Assembly: GCA_031276055.1 (NCBI GenBank)
Contig: JAISNW010000110.1
Location: forward strand, 1 to 7,767
Direction of reading: 5' to 3'
DNA: 7,767 nucleotides
Origin: Deferribacteraceae bacterium
Lineage (GTDB): Bacteria; Chrysiogenota; Deferribacteres; Deferribacterales; JAISNW01
Position numbers and translations under genes: made by a program. Shown piece by piece: positions 1-6,244 of the stretch. Every line of letters starts with the position of its first letter. Positions within the stretch are counted from its first letter, which is position 1. The notes under the pieces were generated by a model, which was not told the origin of the DNA, made no database searches, and was given only the letters and a program-made list of their open reading frames with translations.

Positions 1-1184
1 CTCTCTGCAACGGTCAAGGCATAATCGGACGGGGTCTGCGGAAAGAGGAATATAAACTCTTCTCCGCCGTAACGCGCTACAACATCTATCTCGCGTATTA
101 TTTCGCGAATCTTGCTGGAGATGGTTTTAAGGCAGTTATCCCCTGCAATATGCCCATAGGTATCGTTAAAACCTTTGAAGTGGTCTATATCGAGCATAGC
201 AAGGGTTGCTATTCCGCCTATCCTCTGCATCCGTTTTATCTCTGTCGCCGCTAGATCAAAGAATCGGCGTCGGTTGAATAGGTTAGTGAGCGGATCCTTC
301 TGCGCCAACTCTTGAAAACGTCTTCTGCTCTCTCTAAGCTCATTTTCAAACTCGTTGCAGATTTCTATCTCTTTATTCAGCTCTGCCGTTGTGTCTAAAA
401 GAACATCCTCTGCGGCGTTTTTTCTCTTTAACTGCGTAACTATAGAGTTAGAAAAAGCGATAAGCACCAATAACATTAAAAGCCAAACCGCAATATGGCT
501 GCCGCCTATAGGGATAATATCCCTCTTTATGATCTCCAAATATGGAGCGTAAGGGATGCGAACAGAGATTGCGCCGTATCTATCCCCTGCTTTTAAGCCT
601 GTGTGGCAGCTTATGCAGCTTTCACGGATAACAAAAGGGGAGATATAGCGCGCCGAACCCGCAGGCGATCTGGGGCTGCCCATTACTTCAAACTTCTCGT
701 TCAGCCTACCGTTTTCAATCTGTTGAAGCGCCGACATCTCCCAGTCATCAGCGGCGTTTTCAGGGTTTGTAGGCGTTGAGCTCACAATCTTTCGGGTTAT
801 CCCATCGACGCTCGGTTCAAACTCGTGAACCAAACGTGTAACATAGGTGGGGTTCAGACGTGTAAGACGAGTGCCATCCCGCGCCACAAGCTCCTGCAGC
901 TCTTTTGGGAGGTTAGCGTTGGGCGGAACGCGGCTGGTGGTTATGGTAAATATATCTCCAAGATCAGAGATAAAACCTTCATATGTAAAATCAGCCTCAT
1001 TAAGGGCTCTAACCTTTATCAAGATATTATTTTGAACTGTGGAGATTGTCTTCACGTAATAAAACCAGAGAGAAAAAGCGATAGCCGCCGTTACCAACAG
1101 TACCATAAAAAATGTAACTACTCGTATACTACGCAATTCTGAGCGCCGCTTTTTTTCTAAATTAACGATGTTGGTTTCAACCAA
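1..1184 (-). CDS. Membrane diguanylate cyclase with periplasmic DUF3365/Tll0287-like c-type heme domain (C-terminus off the left edge)
   Basis: The reading frame is open from a TTG at 1184 to the window edge, giving 394 codons. A basic N-terminus precedes TM1 (about residues 22-43). A presumed periplasmic domain follows and ends in CISCH (C190, C193, H194), a c-type heme attachment motif as found in DUF3365/Tll0287-like sensors. TM2 is near residues 218-240 and a short helical linker follows. GGDEF starts at DPLTNLFNRRRF (D297), with the metal-binding LDIDHFK stretch and active-site GGEEF (373-377). An RxxD inhibitory site (R364, D367) lies five residues before GGEEF, so the enzyme looks catalytically competent and product-inhibited. 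It would make c-di-GMP at the inner membrane in response to a heme-sensed redox or gas signal; the signal is inferred. The TTG is chosen because a GGGGG at 1192-1196 lies 7 nt upstream and an in-frame stop lies at 1200-1202. The next ATG is inside TM1. About 75 residues of GGDEF are missing. It is divergent from the DUF2062 unit. Confidence 0.9.
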   Translation of the reverse strand, partial: MVETNIVNLEKKRRSELRSIRVVTFFMVLLVTAAIAFSLWFYYVKTISTVQNNILIKVRALNEADFTYEGFISDLGDIFTITTSRVPPNANLPKELQELVARDGTRLTRLNPTYVTRLVHEFEPSVDGITRKIVSSTPTNPENAADDWEMSALQQIENGRLNEKFEVMGSPRSPAGSARYISPFVIRESCISCHTGLKAGDRYGAISVRIPYAPYLEIIKRDIIPIGGSHIAVWLLMLLVLIAFSNSIVTQLKRKNAAEDVLLDTTAELNKEIEICNEFENELRESRRRFQELAQKDPLTNLFNRRRFFDLAATEIKRMQRIGGIATLAMLDIDHFKGFNDTYGHIAGDNCLKTISSKIREIIREIDVVARYGGEEFIFLFPQTPSDYALTVAE

Positions 1185-1191
1185 AGTCCAA

Positions 1192-1196
1192 CCCCC
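1192..1196 (-). promoter_or_regulatory. Ribosome-binding site deciding the TTG start of the heme-GGDEF gene
   Basis: GGGGG on the minus strand lies 7 nt before the TTG at 1184. No ATG or GTG is available between the upstream stop (1202-1200) and the first membrane segment, so this site is the main reason to accept a TTG start. Confidence 0.55.
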
Positions 1197-1212
1197 AAAC
1201 TAAACTGTCTAA

Positions 1213-1241
1213 TGAATACACCATTTTTTATAAACAGTCAA
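1213..1241 (-). promoter_or_regulatory. Probable sigma-70-type promoter of the heme-GGDEF gene
   Basis: Read on the minus strand, TTGACT (1241-1236) is separated by exactly 17 nt from TATTCA (1218-1213). The -35 box is close to consensus; the -10 box matches only partly. Transcription would start near 1206, giving a leader of about 22 nt that contains the GGGGG ribosome-binding site before the TTG at 1184. Spacing and position fit well, but the weak -10 keeps this tentative. Confidence 0.4.
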
Positions 1242-1248
1242 TCTAAAT

Positions 1249-1262
1249 AAGTTAAATAACTT
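1249..1262. repeat. Short perfect inverted repeat (AAGTTA-AA-TAACTT), possible operator
   Basis: Two 6-bp arms, AAGTTA and TAACTT, flank a 2-bp centre. The element sits 7 bp upstream of the -35 box of the minus-strand promoter, where an activator or repressor could bind. Only one copy is seen and the sequence is AT-rich, so chance is a real alternative. Confidence 0.25.
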
Positions 1263-1412
1263 TCACCTCATCAACCTTGCTTATATGGCGTTTTGAGTGA
1301 ATCAGAGTTTATCTTTTACTCATAACGTTTCCCGCGCTGCAGCCATTTCTGCACCGACTCTGCCATAATTTATTGGTGACATCAGGATAAAAATGTTATA
1401 GATTTACCCCAG

Positions 1413-1895
1413 ATGTTTAATAGGCTTAAACGTAAGAAATTCTTTTCAAAGTGGATGGAGTTGATGAAGCAGATGGTCACTCTCTCGGTGCCGCCTGATA
1501 AGTTAGCTCTCTCTTATGCAATAGGAGTCTTTGCGGGCTTTACCCCATATATAGGTTTTCAAACTTATATAGGGCTTGCCCTTACAACTTTGTTTAAGGC
1601 GCCGTTTCTTCCCGCTCTTATTGGGATAAATATAACAAACCCTATAACAATTCCGCTAATATTCGCCTTCACCACTAAGATAGGGATGCTCTTTCTCGGC
1701 ATCGAGTTTGATATAGATTTCACATGGAAGAATGTGAGCTTTTCAACCCTAATTCATGCGGGGAAGACTCTCCTCCTCCCTTTTATAGTGGGCACGCACC
1801 TAGTGGGAATCATATTAAGTGTATTTACATATTTTACCGTTTACTATATAGTTAAGAGGTATAGAAAGCACCATACGGGGGGGCGGTATGTCTGA
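1413..1895 (+). CDS. DUF2062 family membrane protein
   Basis: This 160-residue protein matches the usual DUF2062 pattern: a basic N-terminal segment, then VPPDKLALSYAIGVFAGFTP (about residues 27-46), then GINITNPITIPLIFAFTTKIG, whose NP-[IL]-T core is typical of the family. There are hydrophobic segments near residues 34-62, 66-95 and 116-146, so it is an integral membrane protein with two to four spans. The family has no firmly established biochemical role. ATG 1413 is the first start after the in-frame stop at 1377 and keeps the basic N-terminus seen in relatives. It lacks a clear Shine-Dalgarno site; Met19 (1467), preceded by GGAG, is an alternative. The last 8 bp overlap the start of the ATPase gene, so translation is probably coupled. 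A run of seven Gs lies six codons before the stop. Confidence 0.85.
   Translation: MFNRLKRKKFFSKWMELMKQMVTLSVPPDKLALSYAIGVFAGFTPYIGFQTYIGLALTTLFKAPFLPALIGINITNPITIPLIFAFTTKIGMLFLGIEFDIDFTWKNVSFSTLIHAGKTLLLPFIVGTHLVGIILSVFTYFTVYYIVKRYRKHHTGGRYV
1877..1883 (+). repeat. Seven-G homopolymer at the DUF2062/ATPase gene junction
   Basis: Seven consecutive Gs lie in the last codons of the DUF2062 gene, 4 nt before the ATG of the ATPase gene. The tract can act as the G-rich ribosome-binding site of the downstream gene. It is also the most slippage-prone sequence noticed in the window: with one G fewer, the upstream frame reads straight through the ATG at 1888 into the ATPase. Confidence 0.6.
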
Positions 1896-2772
1896 AATTA
1901 TCGCTATAGCAAGCGGTAAGGGCGGGGTTGGAAAGAGTTTTTTAGCCTCCTGCCTCGCCATCTCTTTGGCTGCGCTCGGGGAGAAGATTCTCCTTGTAGA
2001 CGCCGATCTAGGCGGAGCGAACCTCCATAACTTTTTAGGCTATAAATTCCCGCCGACAGGTCTATATAACTTCCTAAGGGAGAAGTTCAAGATCGATGAG
2101 ATCATCACCAAAACAGATGTAGGGATAGACTTTATCGCAGGTTCAGGCGATGTGCTGGGGATGGCGCATATCACTAAGGCGGAGAGGCAGCGTTTTATAG
2201 ATAAAGTCGCAGAATATGACTATAAATATGTTATATTAGACCTAGGAGCAGGCACAAGCTATAATATGGTAGACCTCTTTAACTTAGCGGCGAAAAAGAT
2301 TATGGCTATGAACAGTGAACCTACCGCCATTGAAAACGCCTATGGGTTCTTAAAAGTTGCTGCTTATCGATATATTGAACGTTTTCTTGCAGCAGATTCT
2401 TCCTTTCAAGATGTGAGCAGAAGACTCCGCAATAAAAGTGTAAGCTATAAGGGGTTAGATGACGTCGTTCAGGCGGTAAGGGAGGTAAACCCCGATAAAG
2501 CTGTTGAGATAGATGAATTTGCCAATGCCTACAAGATCGGGATAACGCTTAATATGGTTAGGTTCAAAAAAGAGCTCAACGTTTTTTACGGTTTTGAAAC
2601 GGTAGTGAAGAAATACCTAAAAATTCAGGTGGAGAAGTTAGGTTTTATCCCCTTTGACAACAAGGTTGGCGAGGCGGTGCGGTTAATGCAGCCTTTCTAC
2701 TATAATAACCGTTCTAGTGCGGTCGCAGCCTGTATTGATGATATTAGAGACGCCCTCCTAAAAAAGCTCTGA
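1888..2772 (+). CDS. FlhG/MinD-like ParA-superfamily ATPase
   Basis: This 294-residue P-loop NTPase opens with the deviant Walker A motif GKGGVGKS (residues 10-17; signature lysine K11, phosphate-binding K16). It continues with Walker A' VDADLGGANL (D38, D40) and Walker B YVILDLGAG (D118), the combination found in FlhG/FleN/MinD ATPases. These proteins dimerise with ATP and position flagella, division sites or other cargo. Between Walker B and the C-terminal portion is a helical stretch (about residues 160-210, rich in R, K and D). No obvious MinD-type C-terminal amphipathic membrane-targeting helix is seen; the protein ends in IRDALLKKL. The start ATG overlaps the DUF2062 stop by 8 bp. No FlhF, flagellar or MinC/MinE gene is present in the window, so the cargo is unknown. 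Family assignment is firm; a flagellar role is only possible. Confidence 0.9.
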   Translation: MSEIIAIASGKGGVGKSFLASCLAISLAALGEKILLVDADLGGANLHNFLGYKFPPTGLYNFLREKFKIDEIITKTDVGIDFIAGSGDVLGMAHITKAERQRFIDKVAEYDYKYVILDLGAGTSYNMVDLFNLAAKKIMAMNSEPTAIENAYGFLKVAAYRYIERFLAADSSFQDVSRRLRNKSVSYKGLDDVVQAVREVNPDKAVEIDEFANAYKIGITLNMVRFKKELNVFYGFETVVKKYLKIQVEKLGFIPFDNKVGEAVRLMQPFYYNNRSSAVAACIDDIRDALLKKL

Positions 2773-2815
2773 CTAGGGGTTGTTGGCAGTTTTGAGTTAT
2801 TTTAGCGGGTTTGTT

Positions 2816-4321
2816 ATGAAGTCTAGCTCATTGGCGTTAAAATCCGCCCTTTTTACCTTTCTTCTAGGGATGGCTGTATCTATCGTTTCTGCCCTATTTC
2901 TGCACCTATATACCCACTTGCGCATCCACAAAGTTGTAAAAGACTATCTAACCCAAAAAGTAGAGAGCCTAGCTTACAGCATCTCTGAAGATGCAGCAGA
3001 GGCGGAGTTGGCAAGAGACGCCCGCACCCTTGATGTTGATTATATCTTTACAGCAAAGCTCACCCCCCAAGATGAATACGTTATAGTTAAGATATCTTCA
3101 GGAAAGAGCGCCGCCTCCCTTATGGAGAGCTTAGCTAACCGCCTAAAGAGCGACATTATAGATGATATAGCAGAAAACACCTTTCTATTGAAAAGCAGCG
3201 AGGGAGATTTTTATACAGCATACAGGCAGATATGGAAAGCCACAGATGTATATATTGGGGTTATCCTTGATAGATCGAAGACGGAAAGGTTGATTACGAA
3301 AAGCTATCTCCCTCTGTTCGCTCTGTTCGCTTTATTTCCGCCAATCATGGCGGTTTTAGGGTTCTTTATCGGCAGGATGCTTGAAAAACCGCTGAATCTT
3401 TTATCGGAGCAGTTAAATGATCTAGCAGATGAGAGGCAGGCGAGCCCCGAAGATAAAAAGCTCCCACCCTTTGTTATGCGGGAGCTGCTGTTAATTAGAG
3501 AGAAGGTGTTGAAAGCCCACCATGAATACAACCTAGCAAAGCAGAGCTATGAAGAGAAATTGGAGAGCATCGAGAAGATAAAGAGAGAGTTGGAGCAGAA
3601 TACAAACAGCAGGGCGGCGCTGCTTGAATCTGACCTAGAAAATCTAAAGATTGATAGGCAGCAGGCAGCCAGCGATCTGGAGCTGTTGGAGAGGAATTTT
3701 TTATATCAGACAGGCTATACAATGAGCGGCAATCTGATACAAGATATTTTAAGCGGCTTGCAGCTGCATTTTAACCAGATGTTAGAGAGTCTAAAAGCAG
3801 AGAGCGCTTCTGCCCCATTCAATATAAATGAAGTGATTCAGCGCCTTGAAAAGATGCAGACTTTTTTTGAACCCTTTTTTGCAGTGGAGTTTATCCGCTT
3901 AGAAGAGGCAGCGAAACTTACATGCGCTCTTTCAAAAGTCCTCCTTCTGCATAGGGTAAAGTTAAACTGCCATATAGCCGAGAACGTTAAAGGATTTCTT
4001 GTCCCTCAGGAGAGTGTAAGGGTTTGCGCCGCCGCCAGCTCTCTATTAATATCTATGTCAACATCTGGGCGGGAGATTAATATAGATGTATCTAGGCTAA
4101 ATCTTTCAGAAAACCAGCTAGGAGCGCTTATCGCCATTAAAGTGCTTGAAAGCGGGACAGCGGCAGTCGAAATAGACAGGGGGAGAACAGAGCAGCTGTC
4201 CAATTTAGCAGATACTCTCCCATATATCGTAAAGTTCTTGCTAAATGGGCGCTTCCGCCTAAGTAGAAACCCGCTCTCAGCAGAGATTCATCTGGCGTTG
4301 GTTCAAGATTCCTCTTTCTAA
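2816..4321 (+). CDS. Two-TM sensor-kinase-like protein with degenerate (probably inactive) kinase core
   Basis: This 501-residue protein has TM1 (about 10-32), an extracytoplasmic domain of about 130 residues (33-164, Cache-like in style), TM2 (165-187), a HAMP-like stretch starting EKPLNLL, a long charged coiled coil (about 237-300), then a C-terminal domain. This is the layout of a membrane histidine kinase. The catalytic parts do not match: the region resembling an H-box reads SGNLIQDI (304-311) with Gln309 where histidine would lie. The N-box-like stretch AASSLLISM (406-414) has no asparagine, and no DxGxG is seen. The end (LPYIVKFLLNGRFRL, from 468) echoes the GLAIVK helix without its glycines. 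I infer a pseudokinase or scaffold. ATG 2816 is preferred because GCGGG lies 6 nt upstream; TTG 2780 is possible and would add 12 residues. It follows the ATPase gene by 43 bp. A distinct uncharacterised family is the main alternative. Confidence 0.75.
   Translation: MKSSSLALKSALFTFLLGMAVSIVSALFLHLYTHLRIHKVVKDYLTQKVESLAYSISEDAAEAELARDARTLDVDYIFTAKLTPQDEYVIVKISSGKSAASLMESLANRLKSDIIDDIAENTFLLKSSEGDFYTAYRQIWKATDVYIGVILDRSKTERLITKSYLPLFALFALFPPIMAVLGFFIGRMLEKPLNLLSEQLNDLADERQASPEDKKLPPFVMRELLLIREKVLKAHHEYNLAKQSYEEKLESIEKIKRELEQNTNSRAALLESDLENLKIDRQQAASDLELLERNFLYQTGYTMSGNLIQDILSGLQLHFNQMLESLKAESASAPFNINEVIQRLEKMQTFFEPFFAVEFIRLEEAAKLTCALSKVLLLHRVKLNCHIAENVKGFLVPQESVRVCAAASSLLISMSTSGREINIDVSRLNLSENQLGALIAIKVLESGTAAVEIDRGRTEQLSNLADTLPYIVKFLLNGRFRLSRNPLSAEIHLALVQDSSF
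3313..3331 (+). repeat. 9-bp tandem duplication within TM2 of the sensor-like protein
   Basis: TCTGTTCGC occurs twice in tandem followed by T, encoding LFALFA inside the second membrane segment. It stays in frame and probably reflects a small slippage event tolerated by a hydrophobic helix. Confidence 0.5.
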
Positions 4322-5016
4322 ACCTCTTCGGATATCTTATCAAGTTCTCCGCTATTACGCATACTATAATAGCCTGTAGGAGCGACGATAATATGATCCA
4401 GAAGTGCAACCCCCGCATAAGCCAACGCCTTAAAGAGCTCTTTAGTAGAAAGAACGTCTTCGCGGCTCGGTTTAACATCCCCAGTAGGATGGTTGTGGGC
4501 GATGATGACGCCATATGCGTTGCGCTCCAGAGAGAAGGCGATTACATCGCGGATATTGATCGCTATCTCCCCAACCTTTCCCTGTTTTAAGAGCTTATTG
4601 TCTATCAATCTATTTTTGGCGTCAAGCAATAGCACAGCCAACACCTCTTGAGAGGAATCTGCTATACGGGATTTGAGGTAGGTGTATACACACTCTAGGT
4701 TTGATAGGTCTAACGGCTTTTTCTCTATCTTTCTGTAAAGCGAGCGGTCAATAAACTCTTTTAAGAGCTCGAAGAACAGCTCTGTTTCCTCTCCAACTCC
4801 ATTGACCCCCTTAATCGAAACGATCCCCCCTTCAAAGATATTGCCTAGATGCCCTGCCTGTTTTAATATATCTCTAGCTTGAGGTTTAACATCACGTCTT
4901 TTTATCACATAGCCCAACAACAGCTCCAAGAGTTCAGCATCCGCTATAGCGGCGGGCATAGCGGTAAAACGTTCTTTCAAACGTTTTCTATGTTCAAAAT
5001 ACGAAGGCTTATCCAT
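4318..5016 (-). CDS. radC: RadC family JAMM/MPN+ domain protein
   Basis: At 232 residues it is close to the usual full length of RadC (UPF0758). The N-terminal half has the helix-hairpin-helix-like region with LLELLLGYVIKRRDVK and VNGVGEE. The C-terminal half is the JAB1/MPN+ metalloprotease-like domain with the RadC signature HNHPTGDVKPSREDV (H174, H176, S184, D187). A candidate JAMM glutamate, E124, lies in QEVLAVLLLD, so the metal site looks complete. The usual Arg-Glu pair before the histidines is Arg-Asp here (R156, D157). The historical DNA-repair role of RadC is doubtful and its activity is not established. The ATG overlaps the lysA stop by 8 bp and no separate ribosome-binding site is seen, so translation likely depends on lysA. 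Its 3' end overlaps the convergent sensor-like gene by 4 bp. Confidence 0.93.
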   Translation of the reverse strand: MDKPSYFEHRKRLKERFTAMPAAIADAELLELLLGYVIKRRDVKPQARDILKQAGHLGNIFEGGIVSIKGVNGVGEETELFFELLKEFIDRSLYRKIEKKPLDLSNLECVYTYLKSRIADSSQEVLAVLLLDAKNRLIDNKLLKQGKVGEIAINIRDVIAFSLERNAYGVIIAHNHPTGDVKPSREDVLSTKELFKALAYAGVALLDHIIVAPTGYYSMRNSGELDKISEEV

Positions 5017-6244
5017 CGGTATCGGTTAGGTCGTCTAAATTTTCGCGGCGGCGGATCAGCTTAACGTTATCGCCGTCCACTAAAACTTCTGCTGCAAGCG
5101 GGCGGGCGTTGTAACGGCTGGCCATGCTGAAGCCGTAAGCGCCTGCATCCATAAGGGCGATATAATCGCCCTCTTCAACTGTGGATATTTTGCGTTCTGC
5201 AGCAAATATATCAGATGTTTCACAGACTGTTCCCACAATATCGCAGGTGATAGAGCCGTCTCTCAAGGTCAGCGGATAAAATTCGTTATAGGCGTCATAC
5301 ATCGCGGAGCGGATATAATCGTTCATACCACCGTTTGTAATAACAAAGGTTTTGCCCCACTCGCTCTTTATATACTCCACTTTTAGTAAGAGAACGCCGC
5401 TTTCGCCTACTAAGAAACGACCTGGTTCTAAGATTATCTTTGTTCCCATAGCTTTAAGAATAGGGGTTGCAGCAGCTTTATAACGGTTAAAATCAAAGGG
5501 GCGGTCTTTTTTATTGTAGGGGATGCCGAAACCTCCTCCTAAATCCGCCGCCCTTATATTAAAGCCTTCCTTCCTAAGCTCCGCTGTAACCCCTGCTATC
5601 GCGCTCATAGCGGCTAAAAACGGCTCAGGCGAGAGAATCTGGGAGCCGATATGCACATCTACTCCGATAATATCTATATTTTTCAGCTGTTTCAACATTT
5701 CAGCGGATGTAAGGAGGTTCTGAACGCTTATCCCAAATTTCACCCCTCTTCTGCCTGTGGTTATCTTTGCATGAGTTCTCGCCTCAACATCAGGGTTTAT
5801 CCTCACGCCGACTGGAGCAATAACCCCTCTCTCCTTTGCAACGTCGTTAATCCTTATTATCTCGGGGATAGACTCAGCGTTAATCATAAAGACGCCGTGG
5901 GTAAGAGCGTAGACGAGCTCTTCTCTGCTCTTTGCCACCCCCGCAAAAACCGCCTTTCGCGGATCGCCGCCTGCTTTTAGATATTTATAGAGCTCGCCCG
6001 CAGATATAATGTCCGCTCCAAAAGAGAGCTCTGTCATCATCTTTAAGAGGGTGAGGTTGTTATTCACCTTCACTGAATAGGCTATTAAAAGATCATCTAT
6101 ATCAGATAGGGCGCGGGTAAGCTGCCCAGCGCGCTCTCTTATCAGGGAGGCGGAATACACATAGAGGGGGGCGCCGTAAGCCTCGGCAATATCCCGCAAT
6201 GAAATCCCTTCGCAATATAGGTCGGCATCGATATATCTATACAT
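5009..6244 (-). CDS. lysA: Diaminopimelate decarboxylase
   Basis: LysA catalyses the last step of lysine synthesis, decarboxylating meso-diaminopimelate to L-lysine with PLP in the cytoplasm. The 411-residue protein has a normal length and the full set of fold-III motifs. These are the PLP lysine K59 in AYSVKVNNN, SFGADIISAGEL, HIGSQ (H198), DLGGGFGIPY (G236-G238, phosphate binding), EPGR (273-276), the active-site CETSD (C341, E342 and D345, contributed across the dimer), and DAGAYGFSMASRYN (from D366). The last motif separates LysA from ornithine or arginine decarboxylases. The ATG overlaps the stop of the FAD oxidoreductase by 8 bp and has a good GAGG ribosome-binding site 5 nt upstream. 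radC overlaps its end in the same way, making lysA the middle of a tightly coupled unit. dapA, dapB and dapF, common lysA neighbours, are not in view. Confidence 0.96.
   Translation of the reverse strand: MYRYIDADLYCEGISLRDIAEAYGAPLYVYSASLIRERAGQLTRALSDIDDLLIAYSVKVNNNLTLLKMMTELSFGADIISAGELYKYLKAGGDPRKAVFAGVAKSREELVYALTHGVFMINAESIPEIIRINDVAKERGVIAPVGVRINPDVEARTHAKITTGRRGVKFGISVQNLLTSAEMLKQLKNIDIIGVDVHIGSQILSPEPFLAAMSAIAGVTAELRKEGFNIRAADLGGGFGIPYNKKDRPFDFNRYKAAATPILKAMGTKIILEPGRFLVGESGVLLLKVEYIKSEWGKTFVITNGGMNDYIRSAMYDAYNEFYPLTLRDGSITCDIVGTVCETSDIFAAERKISTVEEGDYIALMDAGAYGFSMASRYNARPLAAEVLVDGDNVKLIRRRENLDDLTDTDG

Larger units (their letters stand above)
1185..1412. other. Divergent intergenic region between the heme-GGDEF gene and the DUF2062 unit
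   Basis: This 228-bp stretch is the only sizeable non-coding gap in the window. It is AT-rich on the left half and holds the minus-strand promoter and palindrome listed separately. For the rightward unit only weak plus-strand candidates are visible: TTGAGT (1293-1298) with TTTACT (1315-1320), spacer 16, and TTGGTG (1373-1378) with TTATAG (1396-1401), spacer 17. The second would leave a leader of only a few bases before the ATG at 1413. I see no tRNA, convincing riboswitch fold or terminator hairpin here. Confidence 0.6.

Noticed and set aside
825..1142. 105-residue plus-strand open frame opposite the heme-GGDEF gene
   Set aside because: It lies antisense to a well-supported coding frame with CXXCH, and its translation has no recognisable domain or ribosome-binding site.
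1270..1305. Possible sigma-54 promoter (TGGC near 1286)
   Set aside because: No TTGC box at the required spacing follows TGGC, so it does not match the -24/-12 pattern.
1336..1354. GCAG/CTGC hairpin in the intergenic region as a terminator or riboswitch piece
   Set aside because: The stem is only about 4 bp with no U-run, and no convergent transcript needs terminating there.
2780..2815. TTG at 2780 as the start of the sensor-like gene
   Set aside because: The AGGGG at 2775-2779 directly abuts this TTG, leaving no spacer. ATG 2816 has GCGGG at a normal 6-nt distance and gives a typical short basic N-terminus before TM1. The longer form is not excluded.
4137..4514. 125-residue minus-strand open frame across the convergent junction
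   Set aside because: It is out of frame with radC and antisense to the sensor-like gene, both of which have better support; its translation shows no family features.
5651..5980. 109-residue plus-strand open frame inside lysA
   Set aside because: Antisense shadow of lysA, whose motifs on the other strand are unambiguous.
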